Source: Flavobacteriaceae bacterium (lineage in GTDB: Bacteria; Bacteroidota; Bacteroidia; Flavobacteriales; Weeksellaceae). Taken from it: DNA of 32,448 nt. Positions 23,032-31,400 of this stretch are shown piece by piece; position 1 is the first letter of the stretch; each line of letters opens with the position of its first letter. The notes beneath the pieces are model-generated. The model saw only the letters and a list, made by a program, of their open reading frames with translations. It ran no database searches and had not been told where the DNA came from. The stretch lies in the NCBI GenBank assembly GCA_012522185.1, contig JAAYKY010000015.1:1-32448 (forward strand). Reading direction: 5' to 3'. A program made the position numbers and the translations under genes.

Positions 23032-23973
23032 TTGTCTTTGAAACTTACCATACTGGGATTTAACTCGGCCATACCTAAGAAAAAATCGGCACCAACCGCT
23101 CAGCTTCTCGAAATCGCCGGGCGTAATTTCCTGATTGATTGTGGCGAAGGAACCCAGGTGCAACTTCGAAAAGCTAAAGCCAAATTCTCCAAAATCCATC
23201 ATATTTTCATTTCGCATCTACACGGTGATCACGTTTTCGGATTGGTCGGACTCATCAGTACTTTACAACTTTTGGGCAAGGAAACGCCTTTGTATATATT
23301 CGGGCCGAAAGGAATTCAGGATTTCATTATGAACCAACTGAAACATACGCAGGCGAGATGTACTTTTGACATTGTATTTAAAGAACTGGAAAGCAAAGAA
23401 AGCGTTAAGGTTTTTGAAGACGATAAAGTGGAGGTTTTTACCATTCCGCTGGATCATAGAATTTACACCAATGGCTATTTGTTCCGTGAAAAAACAAAAC
23501 CCAGAAAACTGAATATTCAGGCCGTTGGGAATTATCCGGAAATTGAAATTTGTGACTATGAAAACCTGAAACGCGGACGTGATTTTGAATTATCTAATGG
23601 AGAAATTATTCCCAACGAAGCTCTCACCCTGGAGCCGGAAAAATCTTTCAGTTATGCATTCTGTTCCGATACGCGTTACAAGCCGGACATCGTCCCCATC
23701 ATAAAAGATGTGGATATTCTCTATCACGAAGCGACTTTTCTGAGTGATTTGCAGGAAATGGCGCAGTACACGGGACATTCCACCGCTCGCGAAGCCGCAA
23801 CCATCGCCCGTGATGCTAATGCCGGAAAACTCATTCTCGGACATTTTTCCAACCGATATAAAAATACGAACGTTTTGCTGGAAGAAGCCCAAAGCGTTTT
23901 TGAAAATACCATCATTCCCGTTCAGTTTGGGGTTTATGAGCCCGATCATGAAATTTTAAAGCTGAATTCCTGA
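23032..23973 (+). CDS. rnz: Ribonuclease Z
   Basis: RNase Z cleaves the 3' trailer of tRNA precursors. The 313-aa short-form enzyme has the MBL-fold zinc motif SHLHGDHVFGL, the CSDTRY segment with the bridging Asp, GHSTAREAATIAR near the C-terminus and the final histidine in LGHFSNRY. A TTG start at 23032 is used, giving LSLKLTILGFNS; no ATG lies before the conserved start, and an upstream rdgB stop is 2 bp away. The neighbour rlmH also acts on RNA. A DUF4153 gene follows after 19 bp. Confidence 0.95.
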   Translation: MSLKLTILGFNSAIPKKKSAPTAQLLEIAGRNFLIDCGEGTQVQLRKAKAKFSKIHHIFISHLHGDHVFGLVGLISTLQLLGKETPLYIFGPKGIQDFIMNQLKHTQARCTFDIVFKELESKESVKVFEDDKVEVFTIPLDHRIYTNGYLFREKTKPRKLNIQAVGNYPEIEICDYENLKRGRDFELSNGEIIPNEALTLEPEKSFSYAFCSDTRYKPDIVPIIKDVDILYHEATFLSDLQEMAQYTGHSTAREAATIARDANAGKLILGHFSNRYKNTNVLLEEAQSVFENTIIPVQFGVYEPDHEILKLNS

Positions 23974-23992
23974 TTCACTAAAAACTTAACAC

Positions 23993-25750
23993 ATGAAAAA
24001 CAAATTACACGAAATTCTTTTAAACGCAAAAGAAGCTATTTTCCGTTATCCGCTTGTTTTATTGATGTCCGCCATCATGTCGCTTGCGGCCGTTATGCTG
24101 ATTGAAGACTTTTTGGATGATAGTTTCATTCTCATCAAAATCATGATTGTTTCTTCCATCGGGATTTCGCTGATGTTTGCGCTGAAAATCTTTTCCCAAC
24201 GCCGGGAAATGAATTTCATACCGGAAATTTTAGGAATTTTATTTCTCGTCGGATTTTATTTCATTCTCCCAAAAAATGAGGACGATTTCACTGAATTTTA
24301 CGCCTTTTTACTGATTCCGGTTTGCATTCTTTCGCATTTACTGGTTTCTTTTGTGGCTTTTATGCGAAGAAAATATTTGGAAATAAATTTCTGGCAATAC
24401 AATAAAAATCTTTTTGTGAATTTCTTTCTCACATTGGTTTTTACCGGCGTACTGACCGGTGGCGTTTTACTTGCGGTACTGGCAGTCGACAATCTCTTCA
24501 ATGTAGGAATTAGAGATAACTTATATGGACAGATAGCTGTTTCACTTTTGATTTTTGGCAGCAGTTTTATCTTTTTACTTTTCAATGAAACCGGACTTGA
24601 TTTCCTGGAAAAAGAAGGGAAATATCCGGTGGTTTTAAAGTTTTTTACCCAATATGTTTTGATACCGCTTTTGTGTATTTATGTGGTCATTTTGTATTTT
24701 TATTCGGGGAAAATTCTGATCAATTGGGAACTTCCGCGCGGTTGGGTTTCCTATCTGGTTTTGGCTTATTCGATTGTTGGAATTCTGGCTTTGCTATTGG
24801 TTCATCCGCTGAAAGAAAACACTGACAAATCCTGGATACGGATATTTTCAAAACTATTTTATTTTACACTAATTCCGCTCATTTTTCTTTTGTTTATCGC
24901 GATTTTCACAAGGGTTTTGGAATATGGATACACCGAACCACGGTATTATGTTTTACTACTTGCACTTTGGCTTTCGACGGTAGTAGCTTATTTTATTTTT
25001 AGAAAAAATCCCACGATTAAATTCATTCCGATTTCGCTTTTTTGCTTCGGACTTTTCGCCTTGATTTTTCCTTATTTCAATGCGTTTTCGGTAGCAAAAA
25101 GAAGTCAGAAGAATGAATTGGAAAAAATTCTGAATGAAAACAATTTATTGGTCAATGGGAAAATTGATTTCACTCAGGAAGTTCCGGATACTGTTGCTTA
25201 TGAAATTGCCGATAAATTTGAGTTTCTGCATAAACGATTTGAAAAAGATTATGTTCATAATTATTTGAGCGAAGAAATGCAAAAAGATTTTCCAAACGCA
25301 TATTATTGGTCATTGCCTCAGAAGTTTAGCAAACGGATTTATACGAGAAAAATCCAGGCCGATAAATCCTATTTGAACTTGGTTTCTAAAACTTCGGAAT
25401 ATGATCTTCAAGGTTTTGACCGACTTGTCATTCTCCCTGACTACCAAGACACTCCGGTAGCAATCGATTCCGATAGTCTGCGGATGATTTTCAAAAATGG
25501 TGATAGTCCTGAATATAAATTGTTGTTGAACCAAAGTGACTCATTGAATTTTAAAGGGTTTCTGGAAGAGACATTTAAGAAATACGAGTCCGAGGAACCT
25601 TTTCAGGAAATTGATGAAATATCCTTTGAAGGAGATTTGGGCAAATATCGCATAAAGCTGATATTTAAATCAATAAACCGATCTCTTTACAATGAAAATC
25701 AAAGTAATTATTGGTACGAAAGACCGGTCATTTTGCTAAAAACGAAATAA
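23993..25750 (+). CDS. DUF4153 membrane protein
   Basis: A 585-aa protein with about ten to eleven membrane helices in the first 380 residues and a soluble C-terminal domain of about 200 residues. The opening LHEILLNAKEAIFRYPLVLLMS and the GGVLLAVLAVDNLFNV and ILINWELPRGWVSYLVL segments match DUF4153 proteins of Bacteroidota. Function is unknown. It is the last gene of the rlmH run. Its final 23 nt overlap the end of menE on the other strand, so no terminator separates the two convergent operons. Confidence 0.87.
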   Translation: MKNKLHEILLNAKEAIFRYPLVLLMSAIMSLAAVMLIEDFLDDSFILIKIMIVSSIGISLMFALKIFSQRREMNFIPEILGILFLVGFYFILPKNEDDFTEFYAFLLIPVCILSHLLVSFVAFMRRKYLEINFWQYNKNLFVNFFLTLVFTGVLTGGVLLAVLAVDNLFNVGIRDNLYGQIAVSLLIFGSSFIFLLFNETGLDFLEKEGKYPVVLKFFTQYVLIPLLCIYVVILYFYSGKILINWELPRGWVSYLVLAYSIVGILALLLVHPLKENTDKSWIRIFSKLFYFTLIPLIFLLFIAIFTRVLEYGYTEPRYYVLLLALWLSTVVAYFIFRKNPTIKFIPISLFCFGLFALIFPYFNAFSVAKRSQKNELEKILNENNLLVNGKIDFTQEVPDTVAYEIADKFEFLHKRFEKDYVHNYLSEEMQKDFPNAYYWSLPQKFSKRIYTRKIQADKSYLNLVSKTSEYDLQGFDRLVILPDYQDTPVAIDSDSLRMIFKNGDSPEYKLLLNQSDSLNFKGFLEETFKKYESEEPFQEIDEISFEGDLGKYRIKLIFKSINRSLYNENQSNYWYERPVILLKTK

Positions 25751-26744
25751 TCTTTTCCCTGATTTTTTCTCTTTGCAATTTTCCACTTTCGGTACGTGGG
25801 AATTTATCGAGAAAATAAATTGCCTTGGGTTTTTCAAATTTCTCCAAAGTTGAGGGCGGAAGCATTTCCAGCAATTCGGAATAATCGTTTTTTTGGCCTT
25901 CCACAATCAGAATTAACTTTTGACCTAAAGTTTCATCGGGAAGGGAACTGATGACAAATTCCGTTTCGATAAAGGGTTTCAGTTTCTTTTCGATTTGTTC
26001 AGGAAAAAGTTTCACCCCCCCGGAATTGATGACATTATCGGCTCTTCCCAACCATTTGAACTGGTTTTTATCCTTAATTTCAATAATATCATTTGTGATG
26101 ATTTCCTCTTCAAAATAAGGCGTTTGAATAATCAGGCATTCCCTTTCATCCTGCCGGATTTCGATGCCTTTTAGAATGGTAAAAAATTCTTCTGAAATTT
26201 TCTTCAAACCAATGTGCGTAATGGTTTCGGTCATTCCATAGGATTCGAAACTTTGGGTCGGAATTTCAAGCAATCTTTTTCTCAAAGGTTCCGAAAGGGG
26301 CGCGCCACCGATCAGCAAAATTCGGATTTTGGATAATTCATCAAAAGAATTTTCTACCTGCATCGGGGTCATCGGAACAAAGTCGAGAGAGTCAGCAAAA
26401 TTCAAATCTATTTTCGATTTTGGTTCCACGCAATAGAGTTTGAGTTTCAATTCCATGGCTCGGACAATCATCATTTTCCCGGCGATAAAATTGACTGGCA
26501 TACAAAGCAAAGCGGTATCTCCGGGTTTCAGTCCAAAGAAATTTCCAGTCATTTGGGCGCTCATTTTCATCGAAGCTTTGGGAAGTTTAATTTCCTTTGG
26601 CGTCCCGGTGGAGCCGGAAGTTTTGCTTGGAACAAAAGGGGAAACGGAATTCCATTCTTCAAGAAAATCCAAGATGTTTTTTTGCCAAGGAATTGCTGAA
26701 TTTAATTCATCAAATATTTGTTTTGAAAAATCTAATAGTTTCAT
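25728..26744 (-). CDS. menE: O-succinylbenzoate-CoA ligase MenE (short form)
   Basis: MenE adenylates o-succinylbenzoate and forms its CoA thioester. The 338-aa acyl-adenylate enzyme shows the P-loop SKTSGSTGTPKEI (about 40-52), the YGMTE motif, the hinge-region WLGRADNVINSGGVKLFPE and the C-terminal catalytic Lys in PRTESGKLQREK. It is about 100-150 residues shorter than E. coli or Bacillus MenE because the N-terminal subdomain is reduced; I recall this short form as usual in Bacteroidota. Linkage to menC supports the assignment over other AMP-binding ligases. It overlaps the DUF1684 gene by 4 nt (ATGA), so translation is probably coupled. Confidence 0.92.
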   Translation of the reverse strand: MKLLDFSKQIFDELNSAIPWQKNILDFLEEWNSVSPFVPSKTSGSTGTPKEIKLPKASMKMSAQMTGNFFGLKPGDTALLCMPVNFIAGKMMIVRAMELKLKLYCVEPKSKIDLNFADSLDFVPMTPMQVENSFDELSKIRILLIGGAPLSEPLRKRLLEIPTQSFESYGMTETITHIGLKKISEEFFTILKGIEIRQDERECLIIQTPYFEEEIITNDIIEIKDKNQFKWLGRADNVINSGGVKLFPEQIEKKLKPFIETEFVISSLPDETLGQKLILIVEGQKNDYSELLEMLPPSTLEKFEKPKAIYFLDKFPRTESGKLQREKIREKIISFLAK

Positions 26745-27334
26745 TCTAAATAGCTTACTCCGGCTTTGATTTCGGTTTCGAGATAATTATTGGCCGGCGG
26801 AATCGGACAATTATAATATTTGCTGTAAGCGCAATAAGGATTATAGGCTTTATTGAAGTCAATTCTCAATTTATTGGATTGAATATCAGTGATTTCAAAA
26901 TCTAAATAACGTCCGCCACCGTAAGATGTATCTCCATTAGTTTCATCCATAAACGGCAGAAACAAGGAATTTTCATAGCCTTCAATCGGCGGATCGGACT
27001 GATAAATAGTCAGTTCATGGAAACTTCCATTGAGTTTAAAATTTAATTTTCCGTATTCTTTGTAATGTTTAATTTTCTGAGCCGAAGTGGGAAAAGGAAT
27101 GGTTTTTCCGTTTTCAATCGGAGTAAAATCGGCATTTACAATGTATTTTTTATCAATCGGGAAAAATTGAATTCCTTGGAATGAGTCTTTTTCATCTTCT
27201 TTCAACGGAGTAGTTTCCGGATTTTCCCATTCGTTTTTGAGATTGGTTTGGTAAGTATTTATTTCGTCGAGGTTATAGCCGGCGCAGGAAATAAAAAGTG
27301 GGACAATCAGTAAATAAATAATAATTCGGGGCAT
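26741..27334 (-). CDS. DUF1684 lipoprotein
   Basis: A 197-aa protein with a lipoprotein signal: MPRIIIYLLIVPLFISC, with the lipobox Cys at residue 17. The body has QGIQFFPIDKKYIVNADF, then SAQKIKHYKEYGKLNF and the characteristic YGGGRYLDFE ... DFNKAYNPYCAYSKYYNCPIPP segment of DUF1684 proteins, where aromatic and Cys residues are conserved. The biochemical function is unknown. It lies between menC and menE, overlapping menE by 4 nt and 9 bp after menC, so it belongs to that operon. A direct role in menaquinone synthesis is not implied by the family. Confidence 0.88.
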   Translation of the reverse strand: MPRIIIYLLIVPLFISCAGYNLDEINTYQTNLKNEWENPETTPLKEDEKDSFQGIQFFPIDKKYIVNADFTPIENGKTIPFPTSAQKIKHYKEYGKLNFKLNGSFHELTIYQSDPPIEGYENSLFLPFMDETNGDTSYGGGRYLDFEITDIQSNKLRIDFNKAYNPYCAYSKYYNCPIPPANNYLETEIKAGVSYLE

Positions 27335-27343
27335 GGTTCAAAT

Positions 27344-28372
27344 TTAAACAAAAAACAAACGGTCTTCGATGACTTTTAGTCTCGAAGGAAAATTATTTTC
27401 AAAGAGTCCGCCCGTTCCAAGTCCTTGCGGCAAAGGATTTCCAAGCGTATAGGTCCATTGTGCTATGGCATTTAGCCCGATATTACTTTCCAATGCCGAT
27501 GTAATCCACCAGCCGGAATTCTGTGTTTCTGCGATTTCAATCCATTCTTCGCTGCCTTTCCAGCCGCCCACTAAACTTGGTTTGAGAATGATGTATTGGG
27601 GTTGGATGGTTTGCAGGAGTTTCGATTTTTCTTCCCTTTGGATTACGCCAATTAGTTCTTCGTCCAAAGCAATGGGCGTAGGCGTTTCGGCGCAAAGTTG
27701 CGCCATTTCATGAATTTGACCGGCTTTAATTGGTTGCTCGATGGAATGAATTCCCAATTCTGCCAACTGTTTTAAAACGGTTTGAGCTTCTTGAACACTA
27801 AAAGCTCCGTTTGCGTCCACGCGAATTTCCATATCGGAAATCGAAAATTCTTTTCGAAGTTCTTTGAGAATAGCATGTTCTTCATCCCATTTTACGCCTA
27901 TTTTCAATTTGATACAGCGGAAATTCTGATTGATTTTCTCTCGAATTTGTTGTTTCATAAAATCGGGAGATCCCATCCAGATCAGTCCGTTGATGGGAAT
28001 TCCGGTTTTGCCTTCGGTGAATTTCGAGGGGAATAAAACGGGAGTTAGACTGTCTTCTAGTTTTTGTTGATTATAATTTTCATTTGCTTTCAGAACTTGT
28101 TCCAATCCAAACTGGATGGATGGAAATTCACGAAGTTCGTCCCACCAGTCGGGGTTATTGAAGTCAAAATTTTCGCAAATTGATTTCAACTTTTCTTCAT
28201 AGTCCGGACGGTCATCAAAACTCAAACCCCGAAACAATCCAGTTTCGCCAAAGAAAATATTGGAATGGGAATGAAGTTGTATCAAAAAAGTTTCTTTTTC
28301 GATTAAAGTTCCACGTGAAGTACCGACTGGTCTTTTAAAAATAAGTTGAAAAGGTTTGAAATTAAATACCAT
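27344..28372 (-). CDS. menC: O-succinylbenzoate synthase MenC
   Basis: MenC dehydrates SHCHC to o-succinylbenzoate. The 342-aa enolase-superfamily protein has the catalytic acid/base Lys pair in KLKIG (K155, K157), the metal ligands in VDANGAF (D186), IEQP (E212) and ALDE (D237), and the opposite-face Lys in LKPS (K264). The SALESNIGLNAIAQW and GLGTGGLFENNF segments are MenC-like and distinguish it from dipeptide epimerases and muconate cycloisomerases. The ATG at 28372 is the only good start. It leads the menC-DUF1684-menE operon. A TATAAT-like sequence lies about 10 nt upstream, but no clear Bacteroidota -7 element. Confidence 0.94.
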   Translation of the reverse strand: MVFNFKPFQLIFKRPVGTSRGTLIEKETFLIQLHSHSNIFFGETGLFRGLSFDDRPDYEEKLKSICENFDFNNPDWWDELREFPSIQFGLEQVLKANENYNQQKLEDSLTPVLFPSKFTEGKTGIPINGLIWMGSPDFMKQQIREKINQNFRCIKLKIGVKWDEEHAILKELRKEFSISDMEIRVDANGAFSVQEAQTVLKQLAELGIHSIEQPIKAGQIHEMAQLCAETPTPIALDEELIGVIQREEKSKLLQTIQPQYIILKPSLVGGWKGSEEWIEIAETQNSGWWITSALESNIGLNAIAQWTYTLGNPLPQGLGTGGLFENNFPSRLKVIEDRLFFV

Positions 28373-28478
28373 ACAAAAAGAATTATAGATGAATCTCTTG
28401 ATTTTATTTTAAAATTTTGTTAAGGATTCAAAACAAATTTATAAATTAGTGCGAACTATTAATTAACATTAAAAAATT

Positions 28479-31400
28479 ATGAGGAAAATTTATTTTTGCT
28501 CGTTGATGTGCTTTTTGGCGCTTTTTTTTGTTCAAAGTTGGTCCTCGACCGCCTTTGGGCAGATTTCGCTAACAACCGATCAACAGCTTGAGGCTGAAAG
28601 AGCCCTAATGGAAAGCAATAATCCTGTAAATTTCACAAACCCTTTTGGGTTAGATGGAGTTTCGGACGCTGCTTGTGAGAATGCATTACCCATTACGTCG
28701 GGTAATATTGTGAACGAACCGCTTGTATGTGGAACGGAAGATTTATTAAATGCTACAAATGTTACCGTGTTTTGCTCATCGTTGGGTACATTCGGCCCTA
28801 ATTATTCATCAGGCATCGAGGCTACCTATACTTATACTCCTAGTGAGGATGGTAGCGTAACGATTACTGTTAATAACCAATCTTGGGCTGCTATCATGGT
28901 GTATGAAGGCTGTCCTACAGAAGGCAATTGTGTAGCCGCCGAGCGTTCATCTGGCACTACCCGAACAGTAACATTTGATGCTACTGAGGGTGTTGAATAT
29001 TTTATTTGGATTGACAGTTGGGCTCCTCCAGCTAGCCCTTGTTCTGATGGAGGTCTTATGACATTCTCTGGACCGGAACCAATGGGTGAAACCGAACCAA
29101 GTGACTTGGAGTGTTATACTTTGAATCACCCTATCTTAAACAATTTCAATGGTACATACTTCAAATGGGATGAGGGATTGGTTAGTGATAACACAACTAT
29201 AACAGGATGGCACTTTAATCCTTATGGAAGTACAACTCTAAGCTTCTACTTCAGTACGGGTAGTGGAGCTGTTTCTTCTCCTTCGGGGGGAACCTCATGG
29301 CTTGTCCTAGGTCCTGGAGATGTTGTTGGGCCTGATTCTAATTACGGTGGATCGATTGGTCAAGCTGTTAATTGGCAAAGTGGTGCGGACGGCTATCTTG
29401 GAATAAGATTCCCTTGTGATGCTCCTGGAGGAACTTGTTATGGATATGTTCATATGACAACTACAAGTGGAGGAGGATACCCCGCGACTGTTATTGATTA
29501 TTGCTACGACCCAAGCGGAGAAGCAGTTACAATCCCAGGCGATATAGGAGAGCCTGAGCCAAGTGAAGAATGCTCTCAAGGAATCGCTTCTGTTTCTACC
29601 CTTCCAAATGCATATGGAATTGACAGTAGTGAAGACTATAGAGTTGCAGATGACTTTGTAGTGGGTGCAGGAGGATTTATCATGAACAAAATTACAATTG
29701 ATGTTAATAACCAAGCTGTTCCATCGAACGCAGTGATTAACATTCGAGCAAATAATGCGGGTGCACCAGGTACAATTTTACATACGGTAACAGGAGCTCC
29801 CGATAGTTCAGAAGTAGTTGGATCTGCTTATGGTGATCCTATTCACCATTTGACATTCAACCTTGATACACCTATTGAACTGGATGAAGGAATCTATTGG
29901 ATCGAACCTACTATGTCAGGTGATGACTATGTATGGCTTGCGCTTGTTGATTATCAGTCCAGCCATGGAGCCAATATGCAACTCTCAAACAATTCGGGAG
30001 CAACTTGGCTGGCAGACGGTGACTATAGTATGATTTTCACTGTATCTGGAACTTGTGGTGAAGACGGTGGAGAAGATCCATGTAGTGCTGTTGACGTTCC
30101 TTATTTGGAAGACTTTGAATTAGCAGTGGTTCCTGGTATGCCAGAGTGTACTACCACTGAAAATATTGGAAGTGGAAACGACTGGACTACTGCAACAGCA
30201 ACCACAGGAAACTATGGATTTACAGGTACTTTCCTAAGATACAGTTGGCATAACACAGAAGATGCAGACACTTGGTTCTATACAAAAGGAATCAACCTTA
30301 CTGCAGGAACTACTTATGAAATCTCTTATAAGTACGGTGGAACGGGAACTACTTTCGTAGAAAGCATGAAAGTTGCATATGGAACTTCAGCAGAAAGTAC
30401 GGCGATGACCACGACCTTGGCAGATCATCCAACGATTACCAATAATACGCCGCTTATCAATACAGTAGAATTCACTCCAGATGCAGATGGTGTGTATTAC
30501 TTTGGTTTCAACGCTTATTCTGAATTCAATAAATTCTATCTACATGTAGATGATATCCAAATCCAAGAAGTTGATGGATCCACAGAACCTGGAGATGAGA
30601 TTGATTGTGAGGACGGACCGGGAATTGTCAAACTCGATGATGGAATAATTGATAATGGATTCAGTGGAAACCCTGCATCTGTATCTGAAGTAGTATTTGT
30701 TGAGAAATTCACACCTACATCTTATCCAGTAACTGTTGAGAGTGTTTGTGCTGCTTTTGCAATGCAATCAGGAGCAACGCCTTCTATGGATTATGAGATT
30801 GTGGTTTATGACGATGATGGAACCGAAGGTGAACCAGGAACGGAAATCGGTACTATGACAGGTTTAACCGCCAACGACATTCCTGTTTACTCAGGAGGTA
30901 GTCAGGCTGTATGGCAATCTGCCGATACTTCTTCCGAAAACTGGCAAATCACAGAAGGAAGTGTTTACGTTGGAGTGAAATTCTCCCCTTCCACACTCAA
31001 TCATTATATCGCTGCAGATCAATCCACTACAACTCCAGTAGGTCAAGCCTATTGGTGGAATGACCTAGACGAAGCCTGGACATCTGTTGCAATTACGTGG
31101 CCAACTTATCGCGCACTTATGATTCGACCTGCTTTCTCAGAAGGAACTCCAGTAGAAGAAGAAGATTTACTAATTGTGGACTTAACAGTTCCAAATCAAG
31201 TAACAATTACCGCTACAGATGCTACTTCGGTTGCGACTGTAAGTGGATCTACAACCACTGGATTCTATTTTGAAGATTTATTATCAAATGCCGGAACTCA
31301 GGCCATCGGAACTACCACTTATGAGGGAACTCCGACTTTGACTGCTGCTTCAGTGCCTACAGATAATAGCCCTTCCCTATACCGAGGTGGATCAAGTGCC

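Noticed and set aside
28947-30767. Several minus-strand frames of 60-135 codons
   Set aside because: They oppose the continuous 1323-codon secreted-protein frame and are rich in S, N, R and C as expected for shadows.
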